Origin: Fasciola hepatica
Taxonomy: Eukaryota; Platyhelminthes; Trematoda; Plagiorchiida; Fasciolidae
Direction: 5' to 3'
Assembly: GCA_948099385.1 (NCBI GenBank)
Contig: CANUEZ040000193.1
Location: forward strand, 4,104,501-4,168,500
Length of the DNA stretch: 64,000 nucleotides
The position numbers and the translations under genes are program-made. Below the pieces are notes generated by a model. The model made no database searches, was not told the origin of the DNA, and worked only from the letters and a program-made list of their open reading frames with translations. Of the stretch, positions 22,386 through 34,504 are shown piece after piece; the first letter of the stretch is position 1, and each line of letters starts with the position of its first letter.

Positions 22386-23919
22386 ACATCGCAAAATCTA
22401 TCTCAGTTTGTTGAACTTCAGCTCCAAATTATTTATCTCAAAGTAGGTGAAGTATGGAAGTGGGTAGATCTGCTGTAACAGGAAATAGTATAGTGATTAG
22501 ATGAGTCAACTGGAGCAAGGGCAAATGTGCCTGAGATCAGGGAATGAACAAAAGTGAGAATAAGTTCAAGGGTATGGGCATGATCGCCAGCTCGATAGGG
22601 AATACGTGTGAGGAAGTCAACAAGTTGGCATAGGTTGTTGACCACGGAGACGTGTTCGGCTTCGCGCCCCAGAGCCGAAGTGTCCGATGAGTGAATGAAC
22701 CAATTCCGCTTGTGAACATTGAAATCTCATAAGATGATGACGAGTCAGTTGGATCTGCCACAAAATAAGGTCAATGTTTGAAGGTGAGATATGAAAGAAC
22801 GATGAATCGCTACTGTTGGGTGAACGGTGAACTACACAAAAGCAGTGATTACAAAAAGTAAGTGGAAGCTCCAGCCACATCAACTGAAATTCGCGAGTTG
22901 ATATTATGCTTCTCTCCGCGAATGCTAGTGAGAGTGACAAGTTAGTGCTCATCTTCCGAGTGAGGAGGGCAAGCAAGAGGAATCATTCGATTCGAGGAAT
23001 TTGACCTCTGACGGATAAAGGCGAATTTTATAAAAATTCCCATGCCAGTAAGCTAATATCTGCTTTAGAGTGCTTGCTGAATTTCTCATATCTCGTAGAA
23101 GACGATAGTTTCTTCGTGTCACCGTCCAGGGTCACAGTAATTCTTAAATAAATCTCAAACAATTGAGTATTCACATTCAGAATGATGAAAAGTTCCATTT
23201 ACGGAAAATTGTTTCATGAGTGTATGTCCATAACACTACTGCAATCAAGCTCATTTCCACAGAATGTGATTATTTTCGCAGGAAACATTTTATTACTTCC
23301 TAATATTTAAGGTCGCCGCCTTTATTGGTAGCAAACAAAAAGTAGGTTTTTACAGCAATAAGAAGGCTAACAGCAGAGAAAGCAGTCTTCTGCACTGAAC
23401 CAAATATATGAGCACAACCCCCTATACATGACCGCATTCAAAGAAGAAGAACGGCCCGGCCACTTTCATGAATGCTCTACCGTTTCATGCTGTGTATGTG
23501 CGGCTAAAACCTCGTTGTTGTTCTAACACAGAATTCCTTGAGGGTTCCCAATTAGAATGATGAGGCAACTCGATTAGAGAGCATATTTGCCCCGAAAACA
23601 CGATTCGGATGAAAATATTACTTCGAAGTGATGCAAACTGCGCCCTAAAATGATAAGATTAGGAATTCAGTTGAAGTCAGTCTTCATATTTCCTCCACTG
23701 CAATAAGGAGATTCAAATCTGGGTAGTTCAGTCGTACGTGGATTTAGATATCGGGCTGGGCAACAAGCTTTCGGATAAGGTAGTGCGTGAGACAAATGAA
23801 CAAAGATTGATCTCGCTACAAAACTATAATTTCTACGGACTACGCTCAATGGCTCGACTGGAAGTTCCGTTTGCTCAGGATCGGACGAAAGGAACCTATA
23901 CCCTGGTCTCAAAGATCTC
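22386..23919 (-). repeat. recent duplication, copy 1 (partner 61501-64000)
   Basis: I count about eight mismatches across the first 1.1 kb and three across the last 410 bp, so it is close to 99 percent identical. It lacks 965 bp present in the partner at 62623-63587. Homology probably continues past 23919, but the partner is cut off by the window end. The junction with block A at 22386 shows shared bases 'acatc'. Confidence 0.9.
22433..22976 (-). pseudogene. CR1/Jockey-type LINE endonuclease relic, copy 1
   Basis: Read on the minus strand, two frames together cover an apurinic-type endonuclease domain. The first (22976-22617) includes CFCVVHRSPNSSDSSFFH and IDLILWQ, matching 'xxCVVYRPPNSxDSFFxxL...IDLIL'. 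After a frameshift the next has DFNVHKRNWFIHSS, matching the catalytic 'GDFNVH' box, then LVDFLTRIPYRAGDHAHTLE and VDSSNHY, where the usual catalytic SDH is changed to SNH. The frameshift and the D-to-N change make it inactive. No RT follows in this copy because the duplication stops at 22386. Confidence 0.8.
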
Positions 23920-24429
23920 TGGATATAAATCCAACGGCATATTTCCTGGGCGGTTATGTTGAGATGAAATTTCACGAACTCCAGATGGTGAATTTAAATG
24001 AGTTGGAAAATCGTATCCAATCTGCATGTGGTGCGATTCCAACATAAATGAAAGAGGCAGTTCAACATAATATGATTCGACGGCTGACGATTTGCCTGGC
24101 TCAAGTTGGTGGCGTTTTTGAGCAGCTTCTGTAACGGCAAATACGGCGCCTATCAGAAATAGAAAACGAACTATTAGTTTTGTTCAGAGCCGAGGACGAT
24201 CAAACAGTCTTTTTAAAGACTAACACGACCTGATTTTGCTTGATGATCCCGGTTTTCAAAACCAGGTTTGAGGTAATCGTGGTCCAGTCTCAAAGGTCGA
24301 TTCCGTCTAATCGGTCCGAAAACCATAGTGCAAAATGGGGCAGTTCAATAGGCAACAGTCACTCTTCAATTTCCGATATTTGACGATAATAAACAGTGTA
24401 ACAGTCTGAGAGCTGGTGGTTTTGTCAGA
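23920..24429. other. unassigned, likely continuation of the recent duplication
   Basis: No gene or motif is recognised. The 102-codon minus frame (23667-23975) that begins here is mostly within the duplicated segment and has an open counterpart in the partner (63748-63993), but that is expected at 99 percent identity. Confidence 0.3.
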
Positions 24430-24780
24430 ACGATTAAGTACGGAAATGACAAAGAGAAATTATTTGACACTTAATTTCAGGCAACAGTTTCCTGATGAAA
24501 CATCCGCAGGATTCTCACCAATTGGAACATATCGCTACTCACGGTGTGATCGATGGTTTCCTATGAGAGCAATTCTATTGGCCACAACGAATGGAAACGA
24601 ATGGCACTGACATTAATAATTCACTGCAAAACGATGGTGCAATCCGTCCATAAAACAAGACGATCTATGTGCAATTGTAACATCGTGAGTGATGTAGTTC
24701 AAAACCGTGTTTCAAGAAAAGCCGCAACCAATTCAAGGGGGTTTTCCCACTATGAAACGGCAAATAGGTCCACACTCAGA
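24430..24780 (-). pseudogene. BEL/Pao pol relic, copy 2
   Basis: Minus-strand frames read LWTDCTIVLQ, stop, IINVSAIRFHS, then after a shift RYVPIGENPADVSSG, the same BEL/Pao RNase H landmarks as at 254-690. Copy 2 keeps the tryptophan before TD that copy 1 lost. Each copy carries its own stops and shifts. In both copies a Penelope RT fragment lies further along the plus strand (0.6 kb away in copy 1, about 1.1 kb here). Confidence 0.7.
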
Positions 24781-25839
24781 TTGGAGCCGCAAATACCCAA
24801 CTGGACCATAACCAGTTCCTGATGCGGCACTAAATATGTGCAGCTCTACTGTCCCATATGGTGGGTATTTCGTTACCAGTCATCTATCGACGCGATTGAC
24901 AGTAATAGATTGTACGTTCTTTGATCATTTCGTCCATCTGTCTCGTTCAAGTTCAACGGACTGACGGTCCCACTCCAGACACTGGTTGCATACACCACGG
25001 AAGATCTGCTTTGCTGGCGGCAACGATCTCGCTGCATCTCAACGTGGTATATACTGCAGAACGATTAAGTTCAAATGAGTACAACAGTATTGTGCGACAA
25101 ATATAGGGAGAATTCGAATTGTCACCATGGTAAAGACACATTACGAACCGGCTGTTTCTGCTGATACCATATGGGTCTTCATCGATGTATGGCTACAGCT
25201 TCGGCAAACCTCAATAGCCTTGCATTCCTTATCACGTATATGACCCGAAACGCAGTGTTTCGGTCAGCTGGATGTTGCGTCATCTGAAGATGACGAGCGA
25301 CGGCAGACGACCAGAACTTTTGACTTTGAACATTGTGAATATGCGTTTGATCTGACCCTGATTGCATCACAAAACGTTGTGCCCGATTTGGAAAGTGTTC
25401 AAGTTCTCGGTTAGACAACAGTCGTTCTGTTCCACCCACGAGGGTTTTACCGCAAATTCTTAAATCAGATTAGATTTGGTGTGCAGGGGTAGACGTTATT
25501 TTCACCGACGGCTTTGAGGATCCCAATCGTTGGATGAACAATTATAAGGTCAGTAACATATTATGTTCTAGGAATCGCTGAAGCAAGTCGCCGTTTGAGC
25601 AGGCATTGACATCATCAGATTTGAATGGAAAACAGACGATGACTAGTGATTTCTCTACTGAACAAGTCGTTTATCCGGCAACTATAGGCCTGCTGTGCCT
25701 TCTGATAAACGTATGGGGATGAGGGTTTTCGGTCGACGCCTCTTTTAGCTGTTGCAGTTCGCTGTCAATCATGTTTCCGTGCAAATTCGTTCTACTCTCC
25801 GAAACGGTGTTCGGACCAGGCAACGTTTATATTCCCTAG
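24781..25839. other. unassigned, between BEL relic and block B
   Basis: Several 60-90 codon frames occur on both strands (for example 25179-25439 minus), but none matches a family I know. It may hold more of the BEL element, too decayed to read. Confidence 0.25.
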
Positions 25840-26290
25840 GCACAAATCTGTAAGAGTGCAGTTATAGCCAAATTGGCGAAATGGGTTCTCCAATTGCCTA
25901 AGCCCGTTCATGGTTTAATGGCCAGCGAAACTGTCAAAGAAATTTTCGCATTGGTAGAGATCTTTGGGCCAGATCATTGTGAAAGGGAAACACACGACTT
26001 CATTTGATGTCCAATCGCTGTTCACGAACTTCCCGTTATGTAGGCCATACGTATCATCTGCGACCATGTAGAGCAAAACCAACTGAAAATCGGTATACCA
26101 GTCTCGTTTCAGGAACGACAATTACTACCATGCTCAACAGTCGTATCGTGTTCTTCCATTGGCTGAGCCTACAGACAAATTGCCGCAGTCGCAATGCGGA
26201 GCTCATTGGATTCATTTTATCAGGAAATAGTTTGGCTTACTTTGAGGAAAATACGAGCTTGTTCATGATTGCAGTGTGAGAGGTATAAGG
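25840..26290 (+). pseudogene. Penelope-like RT fragment, copy 3 (block B)
   Basis: The best-preserved 5' part of the four linked fragments. The plus strand reads LPKPVHGLMASETVKEI, then GPDHCERETHDF, then after changes of frame AIRIICDHVEQNQLKIGIP and AYRQIAAVAMRSSLDSF. In Penelope RTs this order runs from the 'KP...H' region through 'DVxSLFTNVPL' to the 'AMGSPLxP' block. The frame ends, like the other copies, just before the YVDD box. Stops at several points show decay. Confidence 0.8.
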
Positions 26291-27075
26291 TTCCATAGCC
26301 GAAAAAGCCCATTGCATTATTAAACATTACCGGAAACCAGACTCTCAAGCTTGAAGTGTGGGACCGCATAAGTTCCCAATATGTCAGATGTGGTCACCAG
26401 CCGAGTCACAATGCATTTCCTCCTACCACGAAAAATATTGTCGTTCGAGGATTTAGAACCTCTGATCTCCGAAGTGTCAAATGAAATCTCCGCGCTATTA
26501 TTAACAGTTTGGTGTATCTTGTTGATAGAAAAGGCTTTCTTGCCGAGAAACAGGACGATACGTGCCATCAGAAAGAATCAAATTGATATTGATTTTCAAG
26601 TAACTTTATTTCTAATAAATTAGTTTTCTGGATAAAGAGAGTTCAAGGAAATCCTGGGATTATTGAGAAAATCTACCACGGTGTGTTCTGGTCCTCACTG
26701 TAGAGCTTGGATGATGAAGGGCAATATTTGGTGAGCTATCCGATAGCAAATCACATGATCATACATACGATTAACACGAATCCCCTAATCAACACGGAAA
26801 TTTCAAAAATAGAGGATATTGATCTCTCTGTACGCCAGAGTTGCAAATGCCGTATGAATTCTTGACTTCCTAAACCGGTATGCCTAGCCATCTATCCGCT
26901 CAATTATATGCGTATAATATGCCCATTATATTCGGAAGGAAATTTTATTGATGACGCTGACTTATTACCGCCTGCGATCAGGTCGTGGGAATGCAATCTG
27001 GATCATTGGGTTCATAAATTTTGAATTGGAATAAATGATTTTGGCCTTTCGAAGAATGTCTATATGCTGATGTTT
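26291..27075 (+). repeat. Penelope-associated noncoding tail, copy 3
   Basis: Diverged copy of 1691-2430, 8311-9050 and 43691-44420. No coding signal. After about 27075 it leaves the shared sequence. The 165 bp up to 27241 include a stretch near 27130-27190 that resembles the start of segment T. Confidence 0.65.
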
Positions 27076-27241
27076 ATCCGTCAATCATGGGTACAAGCCT
27101 TAAGACAGAACAAGTTCATGGTTGACACACGGTACAGAAACTACATGAATAAAATAAGGCATGATTATTCATAAGGAGCAAAACTCACAAGAAAGGAAAA
27201 TCACATTCATGGAAGCTATTTTTGATGTATTACCAAACCTG

Positions 27242-28154
27242 TGTTGGAGTGATGGGTACAAGTGACACAAACTACATGAATAAAGAAGAGCATCACTGCG
27301 GATTAGACGCAAAACATCCGTCGCACACGTGAATCGACAAAACAGATAAGTGATGATAGTTAGAAAGTAAATCATATTTCAGACTGAATTCCAACTATAA
27401 ATAAACGAGCAAGCCGTTACCAATACAGAAACGTGTATGATCGAGACCTTTGTTCGTTGTCACAGTTCAGAAAGCAGGAGGCAAATAAAACACGGCTAAA
27501 CACTGAATAATGGGATTGTAATTCATCTCTGTTGTAAATCCGTAGTCAGTTTACTGTATCGTGTGCAATCGGATGTCCCAATTGTCCCAGTCATCGATAC
27601 ACGGAAATACGAAAATAATCTGAGTAGGAAAGCTGCTCGAATTTCACATATCATTCATTTCATCTATGATTGAATGATGTGAGGCGTTTTATGGACTAGC
27701 TGGAATGTGAGTCGACTGCTGGAACACCCTTATGAGGATAAAAGAAATAGTGGACCTGAGTAGTAATAGGAAACGATGACGTGCCAAATAAAGTGTAAAT
27801 CTATTGTCCGTGACAAACTAGTGGTTTTCGAACCGTTTATCTTCCCGGTTTGAGTAAGCTGCTCTCCGTCTTCTATATCGTGCGTACTGTTCTTCCGATG
27901 ACAAAAACGTTTGGACATTCCTTCAGGCCGATGCAATTCTTTCGTTTGTGTGCCTATATCTACTGGCGCAGTTGATGGTCGGTGCGGTGAACAAGGCAAA
28001 CGAATCAATGTGGCATCTGACTTGCATACTGTATCAGATAGTATAGGACCTACACGAAAAATAATCTGCGTACTTTATAGATCACAGTTAGTCATGCTGC
28101 CGTGGCAGATGCTTTTTGTTACGAACGCACAAGTAATCCACAACGAAGACTACG
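27242..28154 (+). repeat. segment T, block B (partner 44705-45617)
   Basis: A 913-bp segment that matches its partner base for base in length, with about ten substitutions and no indels. Sequence before it in the two blocks is not recognisably related, and sequence after it is diverged. It carries overlapping open frames on both strands: plus from 27911 (MDIPSGRCNSFVC...) and minus 28008-27730 (MIRLPCSPHRPSTAP...). Neither belongs to a family I recognise. No terminal inverted repeats, LTR ends or target duplication are evident. Confidence 0.85.
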
Positions 28155-28719
28155 AAATGATTGCTTCTGCTGTGGTCACAGCAAAGCCAGTCACGAATGA
28201 AATTGCTGCGCGCTAGTTTGGATCGGTGGACAGATTACTTCATTAACTGAGTTGTGTGTGATCAACCCTCAATTTGGTAAACCTTTCCATGACCAACTAT
28301 TCCGCTAGTCAGCTCAATGTTGCCCGATTTATTTGACGACAGTTTGACTTTGCTGACCTCATCACTTTCATTCTGTGGCTGCAAATTTTATTTATTTATC
28401 CAACCCTCAGTTGATATTGATCAATTTCCGTTTCGAGGGCCACATTAGTTGGTTTCAGAATTCGATTGACCAAACTGAGTTCGGTTTGTTATTAGTTGAC
28501 CTATTGCGTGCAAAATTGACCTCAGAGGTCAAACCCGGACTGTATTTGCATGTGCAATGTAAAAGTCTTTGATCATTCAAGGGATTCATAGTGGCCTCGA
28601 TAGAGTTGAGGATAAGACCGTTATCTGGCCACCTTATTAACCTGAACTGACTTTTCTATTTCTATCGACTTCTTTATCAAATCCGACTGTACTCTGTCAC
28701 GGTTCGCTTTTGATTTGTC
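28155..28719 (+). repeat. block B spacer shared with block C
   Basis: Diverged match to parts of 46250-47240, clearest at 28375-28570 versus 46850-47040 ('tcaaccctcagttg...', 'gacctcagaggtc'). Block C carries extra sequence between these matches. No gene recognised. Confidence 0.6.
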
Positions 28720-30180
28720 GTTGCGATCGTTTGCATTCCTTGTTTTTCTCGTATCGGTACTGTTTCGGTTCCACGTTGAATAGAATACATTGTCACATCT
28801 TTCTCCTGGAATGCATCTTCTTTATTCGTTCAACAGAGAGGATTACGTTGGATTTCCGATGTGAGACCGGAATAAAGACACGTTCATAAGCCTCGCTGAA
28901 ACGTCTCCCGAAAGATGATGTTTAGCTTTTTAAGTCATTTATTGGTATAATATGCGGCGTAGTCCGTGATTATGCTCCCATATTGCATCTGCCGCTCAAT
29001 CTGCTAATGCTCATACGAATACGAAAAGGGAAGTTGAAAGTTATACTTGACAGACAGAAAATGAACAGAACCAGTGGTACCAGGTTTGTGGCTGGTGAAC
29101 GAGATGAACATCCAAGTGATCGATCACGAACTTCATTGTGCAGGCAAGGAACAGTGCTGTTCAATACAATGCAAACCATTGGAGAAGCGGGTATCATTTC
29201 GTGGTTATTTTACACGAGAAATAGTCAGATAAATTCCTGCGGAATTCATGCAAATAGAATGAAGTGAGTAGATTTTATGAGAATATTGATACGCCAGTAT
29301 ATATTTGGTCTATACTATTCAGATTATTGATGAACCAATACCTCCCTTTTCGAGAGCAACTAGACGATGTATATTTACATTCGTCTTCATGGATTGGTAC
29401 GAAATTCGGTTCCATAGGGAATCACTATCGAAACGCAGGGTCGCTCGTTAGGCAAGATCACATGTAACCAACACATTCGTGCAATCGTGTACCGAATTTC
29501 TTTCCACACAGTCATACAGCTTGAAATAGAACAGAATGGAACAGAAGCATCCAATTACAAATGGGAACATCTCAGCCATGAGTCACAGCTGTCACCCACT
29601 CAGCTCGTTTCTTCAAGTACGCCGATGAAAATAATTCACAAGAACAAACTTTTCCCAGCAGTCTAGTCTTGTGGTAAACACTCACAAATGTCTAGATTGC
29701 ATTCTTTCAACTGTGAGATCACGTTTTCTAGAAGACGTCACCACTGTTGAATCTACTCCTTGTTACACGGTTTTAGAGAACGTGCATCGGTCGTTACATA
29801 CAGGCATTGCTGTCTGGAAAGTTCATCGATTGCCATTTCCAATTCCTGAAGTCTAACAGTTCGTTGCTTCGCAATCTGTTATTTCTGCATTCATACGTAG
29901 GTGTATGTTCCCCTTGTTTCCATACTGTTCTGCCGTATTTATTTCCGTCCGTTGAAAAGAGACTGTGTCACTGTTGGTAGTGACCTGTACAAAATCGGTC
30001 TTGTTTCCGGGCGTATGCGATACGCATATAACATTATCTATTTCATTTGTCGGAAATATCAAAGCGGACTGTTCACGGATGAAGTATTATCTGAGCTGTC
30101 AGCACTTTTTGACGTACGAGGACTCTCTTCACATGTCCATTCAAACTTGCTCAAACCAGTATAACAATAAATTCATAGAA
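28720..30180 (+). pseudogene. CR1/Jockey-type LINE relic, block B
   Basis: Homologous to the LINE relics in blocks A and C. The middle of ORF2 (the RT fingers seen in A and C) is deleted near 29530-29600. The end of the RT is the best preserved of the three: the frame at 29901-30164 contains LKRDCVTVGSDLYKIGLVSG and FICRKYQSGLF, which I read as the C-terminal part of an RT of this type ('LLKRDYxxxxRDLYKIGLVSG'). The upstream part includes a 94-codon frame (28983-29267) shared with the other blocks. Confidence 0.6.
28865..29237 (+). repeat. near-identical tract (partner 47393-47765)
   Basis: 373 bp differing from block C at a single position that I can find (a/c near the right end), while the sequence on both sides and the block A equivalent are well diverged. 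It contains the same short open frames in B and C. Confidence 0.85.
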
Positions 30181-32620
30181 AAAAAATCAAAAATCGTTTC
30201 GGTAATCCAGGAACCGGCAAAGAACGTGGCGCGAATACCGTATCAGCAGTTTTTCGAATGTCCTCTGATAGAAACTTCCCATGGGTCTGTTGATATTTTC
30301 AATAAAACGTGTTGTCGAAATGACAAAACAGACGCGACAGAGCGAGTCGTCTCGTCAATGACCGAATCTCCGTGATATAGGAATCAATAAAATGGTTGCT
30401 AAGAATTCGAAATCCTGTTACGTTTTGAAGGACAGTTGGCCATCTAGAATAATTTCCGTTCAAATATAAGGTTACCTATCCACAGCGAACACTGAGAAAA
30501 TGGATCAATTAAAAGATGCCTACAAGGACACTATCTAAATTGCACTTAAATTGTTCCAGAGAGTACAAGATGAGCACATTGCAAACACTGTTTCTCGGGC
30601 TAGAGTAGATTTGGACGTCAGAGCCACTGGTATGAAAAATCATTCGAATTATTGAACGCTGATATCAACCGCTTATCCATCAAAATTGCTGGCAAACTGA
30701 TATCAACTCAAGCTGATGAAGATAAGTCTTTCATTGTGCTTGGATGTGAAATCAGAAATAGCTTACAGAGGAAACGTTATGATCAACGAAATCAGCAAAC
30801 GTTTGAAGCCAACTGCCAGCGAATCTAATATATTGCCGAACCGGTTATAATGTTCACGTTATTTCCCGGTCACACGTCATACAAGGAATCAACACATTCA
30901 AATGTGGCTTGAGAAAGAAACTCAAAACGATTGCATCATCGATCGATGAAAGATCACTGATTGCGACGAATTGTTTGGAGACAAGGCACTACGTCACTGA
31001 CAGTCAGACAGTCGTAGTGATTTCCCTACTGGATAAACCAAAAAAACATTCTTTCAATGAGCGACGCGACACCATCACGTGATCCAACGAAGTATATGAA
31101 GCAATAAATTGTATTCAATCAACATGATTACTCATTCCGCTGTCGCAACAAATCTCGCATGAAGCAGGTTATGTATGCTCACGCAGCGCAAGTGGAGATC
31201 AGCTATTAAACTGTTGTCGTTATATTCACCGATATTCGAAATTGTCTATCAGTTTGACGCGAGCATCGTAATTGATGGATGATAGAGGTAAAGGTGATGT
31301 GATTGTGGTGATGTTTCATGCAACAGACGCGTCCAGAAAGCTGCCCAACTAGAGAAGACAGGTAAGTTACAAAACAGTTCTACTACGTTTATGGAATGCG
31401 AGTAATGATCGTCAAACGTTTTTCGCAAATTATAGTTTGATAAGGTGAGCTTTTATTGAGAGATATGCACGTGTTCATTATATATGTGAAATTGAACTTG
31501 AAGTAATGGTTACCAGAGTCGTACTGACCTGTTTGTTTTGGTTCATGGTTATATTTGTACAATATTTTTCTGCAACTAATGAATATTCATCTGATTTGGC
31601 AAATACAGTTGAGTGAGGACACTCGATTAGGATATCAGCACACTCGGCATCTAAACAACTAGTTGTCAGTGTTTCACCTGTAATAGAATATTAAACGTTT
31701 TTACAGATTTTGTACACTGGGTGATAGAAAAGCAGAAAGATAATCCATAATCTCGACAACTGCAATTGACTACATCGTGTCCATACAGTAGCGGTGTTAT
31801 CAGTGTTACGACAGTTATTGTGTTGATAACTATGTGTAACTTGGTGGTAATGATGACGTCACATTATTTTGTGTGTTGCTTCTGAGCACATCATGTGGTA
31901 TTGTTTCGTGCGGATCGAGACTCAATCGGCGGTTGCCGAGATCTAGCGGTTGGCATTTCTTGTTACTCTTACTTTGACCGTTTATATGGGAAGAGAGGCT
32001 CCATGATTATAGATCGTATGATCCGACTCCATGGAAGAGATGGTAATTGTCACTTGTCCGCTCTTCACTTGTATTTTGCTAAACCGACTTGGGTGATAAG
32101 CCTTGATGTGCCAAGACGGTCTTCCTGTTGTTCGACATACTCACCTGCCCCACACCGAGAGCTGAAATCGTACGGATATTCTGCGTCGATTAGGCAATTT
32201 GAGAAATAGTCGAGAAGTGAACAAAACATGGACTCCGGCAGCGTAGTTCATCGTTATGACTTCGGATATGGCTAACACGCGATTGAGATGGACTGTTTAC
32301 CACATCTGCTTTACTGCCACCTCTAAATTGAACCCATGGGTAGACAGATTGCTTTTCGATTGCTTGATGACAAGGTGTGCTATCGTAATGCTTCGTACCA
32401 TTATTGATGAAGCACCTGGAGTGTATATTAGGAATGAGAAATGATTTCACCCTTCTACGTTTTCTTTATAGGACATATCTTAATAACATTTGTGGTCAAT
32501 CACTATAGAAGTTGCTTATTCTGTCTGAATAATAAGAATCTGTGGTGGCGTGTGCATGGACTCGATACAATTTCCTTATGAATAAGTGAACGTCCTAGTG
32601 CGCCATCGGATTGATGTGAT
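30181..32620. repeat. block B noncoding segment
   Basis: Collinear with block A (15690-15911 joined to 20760-22385) and block C (50780-51810). It contains the unoccupied Gypsy target site at 30450-30453. Beyond about 31890 only C is comparable. A frame at 31895-32209 is open here and fragmented in C. No known protein. Confidence 0.65.
30450..30453. other. paralogous empty site of the Gypsy insertion
   Basis: The sequence 'catctagaaTAATttccgttcaaat' matches the block A flanks 'catcttcaaTAAT' and 'TAATctttgttcaaat' joined with a single TAAT. This confirms the element ends and the 4-bp duplication. Confidence 0.85.
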
Positions 32621-33727
32621 TGTGATGCGTCCGAGAAAAGCAAACAATATGTGGATTCTATTTCCAACGTGATTTTATACATTCACAGGCCTAATTGAAT
32701 TCACGTATTAGGTGGAATGAATACATCCAGTTACCAAATCCTAAATCATATTCATGCTCAACCTTAAATGTATTGGGAAGGGATAGGTTTGAGTTCAGTT
32801 TTCGTCATGAGCACCTTGTTGCATCATGTGATAGAAACGTGATGAAATGAAAGTCTCCAATCTAGCCCATTGGAGGTCATAATACTTAGGCTGCATGTTT
32901 TCATTAAACACACACATGCGTCAAACAATAGGGTCTACTCACTCAATGTTTTTTCTCTACCAGTGAAGGTCTTTCGAAGAATCTATCAAAAATATAAGGA
33001 CATTAGATAGAAGAATGAAGAAACCCAGCAGATTGATGGGAGATAAACCGAGGAACCCTTCTGCTTATGTATTAACAACATCCAGTTTCAATTTCACGGA
33101 GCCTGATCGCATTATATAAAAGAAGTTTAAATTATATCCTTCTTAGAACCTAAATTAGGAGATATTTGTATTGCCTAATTAGAAAACGGTATTATCTCTG
33201 AATAACTCAAGCAGCTGCAAATGTAATGGCGTATTGTGTGCTAGGCTCATCATCAACTTGAGAAAGATAAACGTAAGGAATTTGGTCGGGTCAACTTTGT
33301 GACCTGATTCAATTAGGTATTTCGCAATTGAAAGAGGCCGAAGCTCTGACGTCATTCTGTGTGGCCGCATTGCGCGGTGTCATCGATTTTTCCAACCATT
33401 TGGGTATGTTCTCCGACGCTGGTTTAGCCAAGCAGCTATCCGTTCTGCCTGTGGATGCGTCACCGTAGCTGTAAGCTGACTGATAGAAAACATGTGAGAC
33501 ATTGGTTCGGCAAGATTGTCTGAATGACATTTGAATCCTGACCTGTTGGTAATCAGTCACTGAAGTATTTGCACCACAGTCTATGAGTGTCATCTGGTTG
33601 ACCTTATGTATACATATGTTTCAATGATGAGGTTGTCACCTCCGAATACTAAAACCATAGAAACTTGCTTCTTGTTGGTTGTATTTGATGTCTACCGTCG
33701 GATGAAACTTACAAAGCTTTCTGCTTA
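32621..33727. other. unassigned, no recognisable gene
   Basis: The longest frame is 33309-33593 (minus, 94 codons, TTG or CTG type start, MTLIDCGANTSVTDYQ...). It is not a family I recognise. No repeats linked to other parts of the window. Confidence 0.25.
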
Positions 33728-33930
33728 ATTGCACGTGTTCATCAGTCTTTTCGACCATGCACGGACCTAGCGTCCGTCACTTTGATGCATCGCATGAAAA
33801 TGACGCGACAACCCGATTATCGCTTCCCGCGACTCATTCGGTGGAGAACACGGCTATTAGGTAGGAAATAATCAGCGTGCATTGCGGGATCGTGATTGAA
33901 GCGTAAACGTGCGACGGTCAAATGAAATCC
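33728..33930 (+). repeat. left arm of an imperfect inverted repeat
   Basis: This arm aligns with the reverse complement of 34505-34712. The best stretch is 'cgaccatgcacggacc...gtccgtcact'. Identity is roughly 70 percent by eye over about 200 bp, with matching landmarks 'ggagaacacg', 'taggtagg' and 'cagtcaaa' type sequences in the same order. Confidence 0.7.
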
Positions 33931-34504
33931 GTGCTTGATAGCGAGCCGGTTTTGTGATATACCGATTATGCAAGCATAATATAGGCCTCAAGGAAACTCA
34001 GGACTTACGAATTTGTGGTGATCCTGTCGAATAAGGCACCGGTTTCTCAACTGGTTTGAGTTGTTTTAGGTATTTTCGGATAAGATTTCATGTAAGATCA
34101 GAATTTAAAGATGCCTAGGTATCATTTGTTTTTTCTATCAGGATGTTGTTATCCAATGTATTGTCCCGTTTGAAAGATTTTATGTCTGAAGGTATGTCTT
34201 CCATCTTGTATTCTTCCTTTTCTGCATCATGATTGCACTGCCTGGATCCTTATCTGGTTGAGGGAACACCATTAGTTCTATTCTAACTAATCCCTCTGTT
34301 ACTCACGATGAAGAACTGGTGAATTATCTATTCTTTTTAGATGTTTTATTATCCAGATGTTGCTTGCCAATTGCTGTCCCGAAAGGTTCATCGAGAAACA
34401 TCCAAAACCGAGGAATGCAAGCGGAAATCCTGTAACACAAATGAGCCTTGTTTATTTGCTTAACATACATTTGTTTATACGAAGTAACGCGATGATGCAT
34501 GCTA
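33931..34504. other. spacer between inverted repeat arms
   Basis: About 570 bp with no recognised coding sequence. It holds a weak direct similarity between about 34132-34175 and 34344-34390. Confidence 0.4.
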
